The notes: generated from the sequence alone by a model not told the origin. A stretch of DNA of 64,000 bases from Schistosoma mansoni (GCF_000237925.1 NC_031497.1:4147295-4211294); one strand, 5' to 3'; positions 46,601 through 59,766 are shown, numbered from the stretch's first letter. Translations and numbers: made by a program.

Positions 46601-49600
46601 CGCACACTGAATTAACTTGGACACAAGGATCATTACTTAAATGTATCCTTACATTCCTTCGTTCTCGATTTCTGACACGATCGACCCCGGAGTCCCCATA
46701 AAATAAAAGGTTTTGGACGATAGAGTCCGCCAACCCTTTGCTTCTGCGACGTTACCGATCGTAAACCTCACATAATCTGGCACAGCAAACGATAATAATA
46801 ATAATATATTTCTGCATTAGCATTTGAGCCCATTCCCTCCCATAGCATTTTATATATACTTTTGTGTTGTGTAATGTCTTTTTGGTGCCCCCTTATTTTT
46901 ACCCACATTTATGTAATGTGGATACTTTTGATGACTTTATCTACTCATATAGACTAAATAATTCGGTTTACTTGGGATAAAAACTATTCATTTCCAGTCT
47001 AACCCTCCATACAATATGGTTATTCACTGGGTGCCGTGGCTTTGTTTTACTCCGTCATTTCACTTCTGTCGTTTCCAATTTTTAGTGACTGTGATCTTGA
47101 TTATTACTACCAGATCCATTTATCTGGCTCTTTTAGGGCATTGAAAGAACGATTGTTGCTTATTAAAAATATGCAATGCTGATTGGGGTCTGATTGCTCA
47201 TCTGAATGAAATGGACGAATATAAACACTGTAGACAGAAATCTTGTAATGGTTTCGGTTCATAATCACGCAATGTTTGAAGATGAACATAAGACAACTGA
47301 GAAAATCCTATTCAACATTTAGCACAGAGAAGAGGACAGGGTCAATGAGAGCGGGAGAGAAATCATTCGCATGGCATGATTTAGCCTTGCAGGCGAGGTC
47401 GTTCTATGTAACTCACACCTTTCTTTATTACATATGTTATCTTGTCACCGGCCGATATATGTCCTCCAGAAGTACTAAATTTTATAATGATGATTGTCAC
47501 GATAGAATGAGTCAGTATGAACGGTGATGTGGTTTCCACATGAAATATTATGGACTAGATAGTCACATCATTACCGATCTACAATTTCGAGATTAGGTCC
47601 CTGTAATGTTTAGGAGTATTTGAATTATAGTATGAACTAGTAATCCCAGCAATAACGCAATTTAATCAAAAAGTATTAGATGGGCATGAACGAATGTATT
47701 GTATTTGGAATTCAAGATAAAAACAGTCATCAATACAAAAGAACCATTGGTTCATTCAAACACCACAGTCCATTATAATATTACCAAAGATAAATGCACT
47801 AATATTGAACTAGTTCATAATTCCACAATATACTGCTTGACTGGCAGGACACCTTTTTTCTTTCGGACAGTGTGATAACTTTGATTACTTGAGGGATGAA
47901 ATATCGTTTTCTGCATTCTTGTTTCTTGACTGTACCATTTCTATTCGGGTTGTATCAGATTACATGGCTTTCACTCCGCATCTCTTTTTAACCTATGTTT
48001 AGGCAGACATATCTTTGAATTCGTTGGCTTTTATTCTGAGTGTCAAGACTAAAGCACCGAAGAAATGCGAAACGTTCCAGGATTTCAAAAACTCCGGACG
48101 TGACAGGCATATCTTGACTTCGGACCATAAATTTGTCTACCCTAAGGTCATGAAATTTGTGTTTAGCATAACGCTCTTCAATTAGGATGGATCGTCTCTT
48201 GTTAGAACGAACTGTAGAACGAGTTTGTAGATATCATTACCAAGGGTTGACTCGATAGTTTAGAATAAATTGGGCATTGGGTAGATTGTTATGAACAAAT
48301 AATATATTTGTAATTTCTCATTGAATAGAAAACCTAATTTTCACACCCATTCGGATATTACAAATATATTGTTTATTTAGGACTGTAAGACGTTACTCTG
48401 TGCACTCCATGTTCACATTGGCAACATGCGATATCCTGCATCCTTAAAATCAAACAACCGATAGGCCTGCAACAAACGGCTAATCGTTCTATCAAACCAA
48501 CTCCTCTAGAACAAAAACACCCATTTGTATAAAATGGTAATGATTGGTTAAACGTAGAGCTCCCTTTCGGAGACTTCATTTTCAATGTTGTGCAATCGCA
48601 AATATGTACTGATTATTTAGAAAGATAACAGTTTCAATAAAATGGGTAATAAAATTTCGCTTAACAAGGTCATGGGGAGAAAGTATAAACAAAAGCATTA
48701 AAATAGTGTATTGCGGCCGACCAATGTTCATTAACAATCTCAGAGATAAATTATCTCATTTGACCAGTTCCATGTAAGTGTACCATCTTACCTCTTTATG
48801 TGGGGCCATATATATAGGCCGTTCAATGAGCATTTAATCCGAAAAAATCGAAGAGCGCTATCAGTCTTGCCTGGAAAGTGGTGAAAAGGCCTCCATAAGA
48901 AGCTCAGTTATCTAACACCCTGCGAACATAGATCACTCGGTCACATTGGATTCCGAGTTCAAAGTAGTCTACAAAATAGGCGAGAAGATACCGAAGGCAT
49001 GTAAAATCCGTCTTCTTAGCATTATTGAAGCAATAGCTATTTATCCGAAAAAACTAGGATAATGAGTCCAAAAGAATCTGTTACAACATGTCCCTCTACC
49101 TTAGACTTAATCCTTACTGATTTTTCATTCTTCTTCATACTCTTCCTCTTGTACAGAGATCTGATTCCTTTCTATCCTCTCTAAAGATCTTTCCTTCCAC
49201 TGATTTACCTATATTTCTATGATCCTCCTTATTACAGTTAAACTCAATTCCGACGTTTCATCTTACCATACTGAACTTCTCATTCTCCATCATAATCTCA
49301 TCACCTATCATTATGGTGAATATTTGGGTTCCCAACAACAAAATTATAATTAGTTTCCTTGATAAAAATAACTTTTTTTATTCCATCCTTTATACTGCCT
49401 CAGTGTTACCACATTAAACAGAATTTTATTACAAATATGACCGTGAAGCAGCTCTCAAGTACGTTAAGTTAAAGGTAAAAGAGTGGCTAGAATAATACAA
49501 TTGACTGATATCAAGGACCTAGAATCACACTTTAACACCATGATTTGATCTCAAAGAAACCAGTTGGTTTACACCATCTCGTTACAGTGATATTGAACGT

Positions 49601-50133
49601 CGGATGCCAAGTACCTAAGGAACTCTCTCCAGTAAACAGTCAGTGAAGTTTGTTTTCGGCGAGTTTCAATCAAGATTTCAATTATTACACACGAAAGATA
49701 ATTCAGCAAGGTTCACTGATTGGGAGTATAAATGACTACTCAATTCCATGAGTGATGGATACAGTTTAATGCCTTATGAACCACACAACCACTTTAAAAA
49801 AATTTCACTATTGAAATGACGAATTTCTTAAAATAAATGTAATGATAAAAAGACACTTTCTCTTGTAAATATAGTTTATTTTGTTTACAAAATATTAGCG
49901 AAAAATTTGTGCTCACTGATAGGCGTTTCTTAATAATAACTATCGAGTTGGTAACGCATTATTTGCTAAGATGGAAGACGACTGAGTCGAATTTTATTTT
50001 ATACTAATTGTGGTCATCTGAAACCCATCGTTGCACCCTTGAACGTTATACTGAAGTACATTTGTTTGACTGTACCAATGTACTGTGAAGGTCTTCAATC
50101 AGCTGTTACTTTTATAGTCATTTTAGTATTAAG
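46601..50133. other. Intergenic upstream of the F-box gene, no supported gene
   Basis: 46620-46808 ends in an (AAT)n run and may be a plus-strand repeat end. 47290-47530 is GC-richer and may be an old terminal-repeat fragment. Otherwise I see nothing. The F-box promoter should lie just left of 50134, but no clear element is recognised. Confidence 0.4.
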
Positions 50134-53100
50134 ATGCCTTTTCTTAGTCCAGACTGGAGATGTCCTGGAGGTCAGTGGCTAAAGACAAACGAAAGCGGCA
50201 GCATGTGGGAAAATGCCAAAATTTATCGGCTCAGAATGTTTGAAACCATCAATGAGAATGTTGTAAAGCGGTTTGTAGTTAATTTTTAATTATTTATAAT
50301 GTTAGATTGTGCCGGCAAACACTAGAAGATGAAATGAAGTCAACACCGTATGTTAGTGAATACCTCAAAGCCGTTTTCTACCAACCATATATACACCTTC
50401 AAGCAGGGACTACTCGTGAGGTTTGTTGTGATAACCACCCATAAAGTGGTTGTAGATCGCTACAACAACAACCATTAGTGAAGCTCTCCTAAAGCTCGAT
50501 ACCAAAGCTGCTCTAAGAGATATAAGAAGATTTGATTATATATGCAAAGTACTTTTCTCATCGTTTTCATGTTTTAGATAATTGAGCTTCTTATTTCAGA
50601 ACACTTTCACAGGTTAGCTGGAAGGTTACAGCTCTTCTTAATTGAACTTCTAAAAGAGGTGCTCAAACAAGGTTTCCGTATTTTCTCATTCTTATATATT
50701 TTAGTCCAAGCTAGTTGCAACCAGACAGAACGTTTTCGAAAGCTTTTGGATGCATTAAGAGAAAATCTAGAGAAAAATGAATATGATCATATTGGAAGTG
50801 CCTTACTTTGGCAGAATCATAAAAAGGCCCTAGATGAGATGTATATTCGTATCGATGAATTTGATATAGAAAAAGTAGGGTTCTCTGTTTTGTATGAGTT
50901 TCGAAGTATTTATGTTATTTATTTAGCCTTAGGTTTCCTGTTTTTCCCAGTATAAGATCACCCAAGATATTAAGCTAACATGATATTGCTAGATAAAACT
51001 CCCAGAGTACTGGGCTACCACACAATTTTCTAGCTTCCTTCAAAACATGCTCAACGTCTACTTTTGACACACATATTCATTCAGTCTGTGAAAGCGGTTC
51101 ATATGGTTTGGAAGATAATCTCATTCTATGTCTGCATTACTAAGCCAAAACATTCTGTTGAAAACGATCCATCTAAACTCAATGTTTCAAATGCGTATTA
51201 TTTCTTTGTAGGAAACGTACAGTTAGACTGTATTTTTCCGTATATATTTTCTGTAAAACCCTAAGTGTGAGAGTTCATTGCTATTACACAGATGCCCTTC
51301 TTCCAAACTGAAATCACCCTTACATTTAGTTTTTTTTAAAGACCATTTAGACTCAACAGTTTCCTTGCTGCTAAACTGTATTAGGATTTAAGGTAAGGAG
51401 GAGAATACAACTTAATGTCTGGTCAGACTAAATTCCTTTTGATATATTTGAAAATCCCAATTCATACATCAATGAGAAAGTAATACTATGTCGCAGCTGT
51501 ACGTCAATGCTTTCAGTAATATAAATAGTCATGTAATTATCTTCATTGTGTAAGTGTTTGGCTTGATCTTCTAATAGGCCTAAATAGAATAATCATTTTG
51601 ATAATTTACGAAATACTGTAACTCAAATGTTGCCATTGCGTTAGTGTCAGTTATCTTTTAGGAAGAATTGTTACTGGAGATAAACGATAGAGTTATGTAA
51701 GTAATGTGTATATAAAACCTAGTTGTCCGGTCAATAAACGTCTTGATGTGTTGGTCAGGTTTCATTATCTTTTACGACCTATCTGAACTTGAAGTAAAGA
51801 GATTTTTACTTCAGATCCAACAATACTCTTGTTTTGGATCTGTTGTTCTCTCTGAGGTAAAAAAAACACGATATGTATAGAAGCTTCCTCTTAAGCTACA
51901 GATTTCCATCATCTCGCCAAAAAAATTGTATGTCGACTGTAAAGCAATAAAAATCGGATTGTCAGATGTTATCTAAGGAGAATTCTAAAGTCATACTGGC
52001 GAGTATTAGAGTATCAACTACCGTGTTCTGTATCAACTGTCCAGCAATTCTGTCTTTTTGACTTCAAAAAGATTAATAATATCACGAACTGTTTTGGGTC
52101 CCGCGAATAAATAAAACTTCTAAGGCTTCAAAATAGTAGAACTTTGTCAATGAAAGCAGTACAAACAAACCGTTATGTAATTTGTCTTGAAGTAAGCAAA
52201 CGGCGAAATATGACATCAGTATCTTGTTCATACATTTTTCCATTTATTCTTTGTTTTCGGGGGTTGTAAAATGGTTAATTATTTCTTGCTGCTTGGACTT
52301 AATTGACACCCACTTCGTTTGATTTGTCATCCTAACTGATTGACTTATGTCTGCCAGTAATTAAAATAAGCGCATGGGTAACTGTCAATTTTCGTATTTG
52401 TAGAGGACTTTTGTAAGTGTTATTCATTCGCCTTTCACTGGTTATTTTTTATGGGAAGACCTGTCAAATTGTAGCAATTTTGTTCTAAATCTTGTTAATA
52501 TCGTAACATTCATCTCATTGTGTTATTTCTAAATTTTACCTTTGCATCATAGAAAATCCAATCATTTACAACCTGTCCGCATTACAAGCTCAGGCCCTTG
52601 AGTGTACGTGAAAACTCTTCAGAAGAAGGTGTAAAACTGGAAAGACTTCCATCTGAATGTTTAACTCATGTCCTGACCTATATAAACTCTCCTCAGGATC
52701 TTGAAACGGCGTCTTTGGCTTCAAGTGCACTAGCCAGTGTAGTTTCAGATAAACACTTTTGGAGAACTTTAACACTAGCACACTTTGATATAAGTCAGAT
52801 ACCAACCGTTAATTATGGTCTCCCTGGGTGGCATACTCGATCTACGGCATCAATTGATGATTGTGATTGGAAGCGAGCCTATGTCAGATTGCTTAAAATA
52901 TACGGAGACAATCATATTTATCCAGCCAAGCTAGCTGTCTGCGAAGTTTGCTTCTGTTTGTTTTGGCCGGTGGGTCACATACCTTATTTCCCATATATAT
53001 ATGGTGTATTTCCATTTAATTTTAAGAACTATTCTTTTTCCCCCACCTTTCCAATGTTCATCAGTATTCCGATTGCCTAATCACTGATTCTGATAAACAA

Positions 53101-55072
53101 CACTTAACCTGAGATGGTGGAAAAGATTTGTAGCTCAGGTGGATGATTTTGATGGAGTTTTCTTCTCCGAGCTGGATGGTTCGGTCGTGGAGCTTTCATC
53201 GTCCTTCTGAACAACCTCATCAGCACAAACTTCGGGCAGAAGTGAAGTGTTTAAATTTCGCCACATGTGGTTCACAGCTTGTCCTGTACACCTCGATGTC
53301 GATTGGTGCTTATTGACCTTAAATCTGTCATTGTTTATTTCTTTGTTTTGGTTGTATCTCCCATTGGTTTGATTTTTGTTCCTATGTTTCTGCATAACGA
53401 CAACGAGACTGCTGAAGACCTTCAGAATAGGTGTTGCTCACAAACCAACAAAATCCATCCATTCAATCTTATGCAAACCAAAGGATGAAACTGTACTAAG
53501 TGAATTTAAACTTCATCCCATTGCACAAGCAAGCGGTTATCAGGACTCAGTAGCTGAGTGGATAACGCGATGGCGTTTGAAACGAAAGGTACTGGGTTCG
53601 AGTCTCAGAATAAACATCAACTCTGAGATGTAGGTACATCCAGCTGACGAATCCTAAATAGGACGAGACGCGCATCCTGGATTCCACTGCTAGCCACTAT
53701 CCATCTTTGCTTACAGTTCTTTTTAATACTTAACTACTGCAGACTACAAAGAACATATGGGGATACCACCCGATAAAACGTTGAATTAAATAAACTAAAA
53801 CTAAGATCTCAAAAGTGAAAAACATCTTTTTTGTTTGTTTCCAATATGTTGCGTGAAATCCTTTAACTCAAATACTAGTTATTAGTATGAGCATAATAAC
53901 AATAGTTATGAGTGAACAAAATGTGCTCTATCCATGTGCAATATTGTACTGAATCAATTTGTTAGAGGTTCTTGAAGTAGTATGTGTTTATTTTGCAGCT
54001 TTGTCACAATAGTCAGTGTATTTTAAGATCTTTTGTTTCTCTAAAAAGGTTTATAAACAGAGGCTTTGCTTATAACCTCTAGGTAGGGCGTTTTCAATGT
54101 AGAATTTATTTCTCAATAATGCTCCCTGAAAAATAAACCATTTTAGTTTTTTTAAAAAGTCACTTGTATTGTCAGTCAGTCAGCTACAATGTAGGACCAG
54201 GCACATATATGCATCGGTCCAAGCTGCCATACTTCATTAGCACAACAAGATGAACACTGAATTCATAGAAGTAGTTAATTCAGTAGTGGTAATATATTAA
54301 AAAAAAATTGTATATAAGGAAGAAAGAATTAGAAAGAAAGGCTTAAGGGAAGACAGAGAGTGTATCCACCTACGCCATTGTGATCGATTCTGAGCCATAT
54401 CACCCAGAGTCTCCCAGTTGCATTGTACGTTTGAATTTAGACTGATGAACTATGTTTTGATCGTATCAGTAAAACAACGGAAAATTCTGTTTTTATTGCC
54501 ATGAATAATATTTTCAAACTAGATTCTGATACATATATTGAAGGTAGTTTTTGATCAACCTATCCATACAAGGAACTGGGGAATGTGTTTACTGACTTGA
54601 TGCTATTTAGAGATTTGAGCAACGATCATACATAAGCTAACTTATCATACGTTATTAATTTTTTTAATTACTAAGTAACAACAAGATAAATGTAAAACGT
54701 AGGATTTTTATTTGATTTTGAGAGCCCTAAAAGGTGAAGTCACTAAGAATATACAATCTAAAAGTAACATTTACTCAGTACATTCTAGTTTTTTTCTTTG
54801 ATTCATAAAGAGAAATATTCAAAGTATTAGCTTGAACAACATCTCAAAATTTGTACATAAGGTTTTCTTCATGTATAATGATTACCGGATAGTTTATTAA
54901 GAGAAACTTCTACCCCTTTATCATGATTGCATAAATCATACATTTTTAAAAAAATCGTAATTCTATCTTTGAATCTTTATAGATATTTGGACATCCTTGT
55001 CATTATCCTGATAAAGAACAACGTATACGTCTACTTACTCCATATGAATTTATTGCGCTCTTCCAAATCTGA
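50134..55072 (+). CDS. FBXO25/FBXO32 (atrogin-1)-like F-box protein
   Basis: Six exons: 50134-50270, 50306-50420, 50578-50671, 50705-50874, 52553-52969 and 54983-55072. All introns are GT-AG and phases 2, 0, 1, 0, 0 match, giving 340 residues (vertebrate relatives about 355-367). The N-terminus MPFLSPDWRCPGGQWLKT matches the FBXO25/32 start (MPFLGQDWRSPG.[N]W[V]KT). Residues about 85-172 form the helical middle. The F-box is about 201-250 (LERLPSECLTHVLTYINSPQ, ..KHFWRTLTLAHF). The end, CEVCFCLFWP then FGHPCHYP and LTPYEFIALFQI, matches the family's C..C..LFW..GHPC and SPQ.FI.LFKF. Known role: substrate receptor of SCF ubiquitin ligases, linking Skp1 to targets in nucleus and cytoplasm. The middle is shorter than in vertebrates (the KWIYVHK...RHGYCTLGEAFNRLD block is not seen). 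Introns 1 and 3 are 35 and 33 bases; introns 4 and 5 are 1.7 and 2.0 kb and hold repeats. Confidence 0.92.
53135..53430 (-). repeat. Repeat sharing the arm of the 7587-7776 fold-back
   Basis: 53145-53225 repeats the fold-back arm ('gctggatggttcggtcgtgg', 'gcacaaacttcgggcaga'). The minus-strand frame reads KDDESSTTEPSSSEKKTPSK downstream of a basic, Asn-rich stretch. It looks like a piece of a coding mobile element of unknown class. It lies in the last intron of the F-box gene. Confidence 0.55.
53486..53720 (+). mobile_element. Sm-alpha retroposon copy 4
   Basis: Plus strand: 'actaagtgaatttaaacttc', A box, B box 'gggttcgagtctc', hammerhead, ending 'ctatccatctttgcttac'. 5'-shortened. It sits in the last intron of the F-box gene. 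Confidence 0.85.
53637..53691 (+). ncRNA. Hammerhead ribozyme, core mutated
   Basis: CUGACGA is kept, but stem II begins AUCC instead of GUCC and GAAAC is GAGAC. The changed invariant A predicts loss of activity. Confidence 0.7.
54185..54470. repeat. Unclassified interspersed repeat
   Basis: From 'cagctacaatgtaggaccag' to 'agagtctcccagttgcattg'. Resembles text I know to be repeated in schistosome genomes, and loosely the 2945-3500 region. Class unknown. Confidence 0.4.
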
Positions 55073-55487
55073 TCCAGATCTGTTCATTATAATCATACTT
55101 TAAAACATTAGAGTGCCTTCAATTTATTTTCATTAGTCATAAATTTTTTTTATGACAATGATCTAGTATTTCTTTTCTTTTTTATTATTTAAAGTTTGTA
55201 TTTATTCTCATTTTCATCAAATAACTAAAACAAAAGAAAATGCATTTACTCATATAATGTGCAATTTGACTACTTTCAAATCATTAGTATTCATTATTGT
55301 TTTATTTATTTGATCCTTCTTAAACAAAGGAAAATCTTAACTTTTATTCATCATAATCTTATGGGAAATATGATCATTTTTCTAGTTTTGTTTTTTTTAT
55401 GGATCTATCCTGATTTTATTTCCGGTTTATGTGGGAACTTGTCAACCTCTTTTCTTTCTTTTTTTTTAAAAAAAGAACACCCCTTTC

Positions 55488-55493
55488 AATAAA
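55488..55493 (+). terminator. Possible poly(A) signal of the F-box gene
   Basis: AATAAA, 416 bases after the stop codon. Other A/T-rich variants lie nearer, so the site is uncertain. Confidence 0.3.
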
Positions 55494-55904
55494 TTATATA
55501 TCTTCATGTGAGCATGAGCATGTCAATACATATATATATTCTTATATATTTACATCAAACTGTGATCGGCCAAAAAAAGAAGAAAATATATTGTAAAAAA
55601 AACTTTTTTTTGCGCCAGTTGACTACTGAAGTTTGTCTCTATTTACTTATTGATTTATTTGTTTGTTTATTTATCTAATTTATTTTTCTTCTGTTTATGT
55701 TGTCGCAAGATTTATTTTTTTGTTTTGTTTTTATCATATCAGGAAGTAAAGAAAAACAGAGGGCTTGTTTTTAGTCCCATTTATTATTTCCTTAAACATA
55801 TACATAAATACTTATTTATTTTTTCGTTTAACAAAGCAGTCATATAAATATACATCTCTATAAATTTGCTTCATAGTTAATAACTTAATTATAAGTTGTC
55901 CTTT

Positions 55905-56345
55905 ACGTGCGAAATTATCGATTGGAACAGTGACACACGAAAACCGTACGAGCAATCTAGAGTACGTATCGGTCCTGCTTCTGCCTAGTCCAGCCAGTTA
56001 TGTCCAGAACACCAATAACAGACTCTGCGGTATGAATCCTTGTATTTCAAACACACTGAGTTTATATACCAAACAGACTGACCACATCGTACCAATAAGA
56101 TAGAAAATAACATTTGTACAAGATTTAGCCAAATGCGGCTGTGAATGTGGGAGGCAGTAATTAACAGACTAAGGATAGCTCAAGGATGGTAAATAGTATA
56201 ATGATAGTCTATGGGTCAAAATAAAGCTTATAATAAGGGAAACATTAATATGAATAGTTTAGTTAATTAACAATTATACGATAAAAAATATATGCACAAT
56301 ACTGGTCCACAAATGGACCCCAAAGTTACCATTCACTATTGTTAT
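55905..56345 (+). repeat. LTR-like interspersed repeat, copy 3 of 3
   Basis: About 440 bp, the fullest plus-strand copy, from 'acgtgcgaaattatcgattg' to 'aaagttaccattcacta'. It matches 11230-11705 (reversed) over its whole length and 4830-5195 over its right part. No internal coding region is attached. Confidence 0.65.
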
Positions 56346-57535
56346 CGGAACGTAACAGTATCTGAGCAGATTTTCTTATATCAGAGAGAGGGAGTTGGTA
56401 ATGTTTGAATACTATTTACTGTGGAGTATCTGTCTCATCTAGTATAACTTTAAGTTTGACAGTAATTAAGGTACATTTTCTAGTGTTTAATGTTTTAAGA
56501 TGACTGATAAAATAAATGACAATGTCACTATTTTTCATGTAGCTATGATGTTCGATATACAACATACTTATAGCCAACATATCTCGTTTTCAACACTAAA
56601 ACTGACGTAGTTCTGCTATTCAACCATTTCTTTAAAAAAAGGGAGATATATTACTTAATTGGATAACTATTTTGAACGAGAGACACATCAATATTTACAT
56701 GCTGCACAATGGTTCATCGATTCAGGTTGTTGTGTAGTGTACATATGTTGACAGATATAGATAGTATGTAGCACCAATCAAAAGTGAAATGCATACCAGC
56801 AGAATATTCATTTGAAAAGAACAGAATGGGAAACAGAAAGTAATTGTAATAACAACAGAATTGAAATAACTGTAAGGTATGTAAGGGACAACTGATGGAA
56901 GATGTGTAAATTATGTAACTAATGTATGGTTTTCATATTTTGCCAAAGCCCTCTATAATTTTGCATTGAACAATGAATTGGTTTCCCCCACCTGGGTGTT
57001 CGTTCACTACAGTTGTATGAAATTATAAAAAGATGAAAATGTTAACTAATCTAGAAATGTATTTAGTTGAACAAAAAGGACGTAAGTATACAATAAAGTG
57101 ATACACATCTACATTAGTGAACAAAGACTTGATATATAACTAGGCCAAATTGTAAATAAAAAATAATGAACATCAAAAGAATTTCCACAAATAATAGATT
57201 TATAGAATAAACTTTGAATTACATTGCAAGTCTTTGTTGTGCATATTCTATCGAAATACAATACCATCTAGACTATTCCATTCAAAAATAAAAAGAAGAA
57301 ATTGTAAATGTATTAATTACCAGTAGACATTTCGACAGTATATCGAATACAGACATTGTTTGTTTTTATTTCAATATCAAATGTAAAGTCCATATAATAA
57401 AAGTACATACCATTTATCAATATTTAAGTGATAATCACGTGTAAGACATCAATACATATGAATCCAGGTAATGAAAACAAAAAAGTCATATGATTAAAAA
57501 AAATAATCATCTGAACAAATAATATTGGGATAAAA
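56346..57535. other. No supported gene
   Basis: AT-rich intergenic DNA without recognisable coding or RNA features. Confidence 0.5.
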
Positions 57536-57539
57536 TAAA

Positions 57540-57675
57540 GGGAATTTTATAGTTGAATTCATTAGTCAATTAAAGCTAGACCACCATGGAAAACCTGGAG
57601 ACACTGTACGGCCGTTTCGTCCTAGTGTGGGACTCCTCAGCAGTGCGCATCCATGATCCCGCCCCTCGAGATTCA
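57540..57675 (-). mobile_element. Family B hammerhead SINE, 3' part
   Basis: Minus strand: hammerhead plus tail ('ccaggttttccatggtggt', 'ctagctttaattgactaatga'). The tRNA-like 5' part is missing beyond 57675. Confidence 0.75.
57594..57653 (-). ncRNA. Hammerhead ribozyme, second family, apparently intact
   Basis: Same fold as 28724-28783: GCACUG, CUGAGGA, stem II GUCC/GGAC with loop CACACUA, GAAAC, GGCC loop, triplet GUA, then CAGUGU closing stem I with one G-U pair. Differences from the first copy fall in the stem II loop, the triplet's third base and stem I's end, which hammerheads tolerate. Confidence 0.8.
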
Positions 57676-58630
57676 GAATAAGAATGATCATTGATATGAA
57701 ATTCTTAACTTAGAAATTATGGAGAATTATCCTGAAAATAATGATGACAATGTCTAGAGTGTAGTTAATATTACTCGGTTTAGTAAGAAAAAAATTAATT
57801 AAGGAAGAACTTATACCAGTTTATTAGTTATAATCAACTAACGACTTGACCATAAATATTCATCATCTCAAATTGCTAATTTGAATATCAACTGAGTAGG
57901 AGAGAAAATCAACAGTATGAGAATCAGAGGAGTTAACATGTTAATATCAATAATGTAAATAAAATTTGATGAGAGATTGAATTCGGAAAGAAAGAATGAA
58001 ATCGATGAGAAAAAGGAGGAAATAATGATAAAACTGAAGATTTAGATGAGGAAAGAGAGGAAAAAATGAATATATATCAGAGCTTCTATAACCGATTTAG
58101 CACCTAATGTTTTCAATCATTGGTTACTGTGGTTGTACTGATCTTAATTAGGAAGTTTGTACGTGCCATAAATCAATCAGTTAATGGAAACGTACATTAA
58201 AATAATACGGGCCTTTTACCCCAAAAGTTAAGAACTTGTTTCTTATCAGTGATAGTGACAAGACTACATGTGGTGTATTAGTTGGTACGTAGTAAATTTT
58301 AAAACGAAAGAAAGAGCTACTACTTAAATAGTGATAAACTAGAACCAATCATATAAAATATCTGCCTTCGATTTTCACGTTTCCCATTCTTCCACATAAT
58401 AGAAAGACGATATTCAACTTATAATTTAAAAAAACATAACTTAGTAATATTGATATAGTGCTCACTGAGTCATAAATAATGGACTTTGATTTGCCCAACA
58501 AGTATGTAAAACCATTTAAACTATCTAGTATCAAAACTCAAAATGAAATGGTCAACAGTTTGACAAATAAATTTTATTAGAACAGTTTTATCGTTATGAA
58601 TTTTCTCCAACTGTTAAGCATATTATATGC
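57676..58630. other. No supported gene
   Basis: AT-rich intergenic DNA without recognisable features. Confidence 0.5.
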
Positions 58631-58632
58631 AA

Positions 58633-58735
58633 AAATGGATGATGGCTAGCAGTGGAATCCCAGATGCACGTTTCATCCTATTTGGAGCTAGTCAGCTTAA
58701 TGAATCTACATCCCAGATTTGATGTTCACTCCGTT
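58633..58735 (-). mobile_element. Sm-alpha fragment (hammerhead end)
   Basis: Minus-strand relic with 'gaaacgtgcatctgggattcc' and 'gctgactagctcc'. Core changed, B box missing. Confidence 0.6.
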
Positions 58736-58938
58736 ACATATTTTGTATATTTCTAGTTACCTAATGTTATTTTATACAATTAAACTAAGGATGAAAGTTA
58801 TTGTACAGTGGTTACCTGAAGAAATGTCATTTAAATTGAAAAGAATAATTATCGTTTTAAATTGTTAACGAAAATGTTTATCCTTTAGATAATAATCACA
58901 TAATAAGTAAAATAGAGATCATAAACAGTAGGTTGTAT

Positions 58939-59045
58939 AGTATGCAAAGATGGAAAGTGGCTAGTAGTGAAATCCAGGACTCGCGTTTCGTTCTGTTTGG
59001 GACTCGTCACCTGGAGGTACCTGCATCTCAGAATTGATGTTCATC
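58939..59045 (-). mobile_element. Sm-alpha fragment (hammerhead end)
   Basis: Minus-strand hammerhead region with GACGAG and GAAAC and an AGUC cleavage side. The stem I strand is altered (ccaggtgacgag). It abuts, head-to-head, the plus-strand unit starting at about 59058. Confidence 0.65.
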
Positions 59046-59057
59046 TCTGCTTACAAT

Positions 59058-59515
59058 GTTTTTGAATTAAGGCTATATCGAGGCAATACGCACAGTATGC
59101 ACATATGCCAATTAGAGACTGACCAGTTGCATTCATAAACATCAATGGGAAGATTCAAACAAAAAATACCAAGTGAATTTAAACTTCATTTCATTGCACA
59201 AGCAAGTGGCTATCAGGACTCAGTAGCTGAGTGGATAACGCGATGGCGTTTAAAGCGAAATGTACTGGGTTCGAGTCCCAGAGTGAACATCAACTGTGAG
59301 ATGCAGGTACATCTATCTGACGAATCCCAAATACGACGAGACGCGCATCCTGGATTCCACTGCTAGCCACTATCCATCTTTGCTTACAATGCTTGTGAAT
59401 TAAGGTTATATCGAGGCAATACGCACAGTATGCACATATGCCAATTAGAGACTGATCTGTTGCAGTCCTAAACATCAATGGAAAGATTCAAACAAACAAC
59501 ACTAATTGAATTTAG
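59058..59515 (+). mobile_element. Sm-alpha retroposon copy, one unit plus start of a second
   Basis: Plus strand: 'taaggctatatcgaggcaat' start, A box 'gctgagtggataacgcgatgg', B box 'gggttcgagtccc', hammerhead (59311-59366), then again 'cttgtgaattaaggttatat' and a truncated second unit to about 59515. The unit length is about 330 bases. Confidence 0.87.
59311..59366 (+). ncRNA. Hammerhead ribozyme, core mutated
   Basis: CUGACGA is present, but GAAAC reads GAGAC, as in the copy at 53637, and stem II has a mismatch (AUCCC against ACGAC). Probably inactive. Confidence 0.65.
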
Positions 59516-59742
59516 TAGGTTCAATATGTTTTATATTAGTGCTGTTTATAATTTATTATACCCTAAGTAGTTAACATTTCATCATACCTTTCTGTTATAC
59601 TAATAATCGCATTCCTTTTTACATAATATCTTACTGTCTTATTGTTTTTAGTATCAAAAGTATGCGAAATTGCATTATAACATTATAACTTCTTTATTGA
59701 TTCAATCAAATTGTAATGCTGACATTGAATATTTGGCGTTAA

Positions 59743-59766
59743 TACACACACACACACACACACACA
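59743..59766. repeat. (AC)n microsatellite
   Basis: Twelve dinucleotide repeats. Confidence 0.95.

Noticed and set aside
47290-47530. Possible terminal repeat of an LTR-type element
   Set aside because: Only a vague resemblance from memory; no second copy, no paired repeat and no coding part is in the window.
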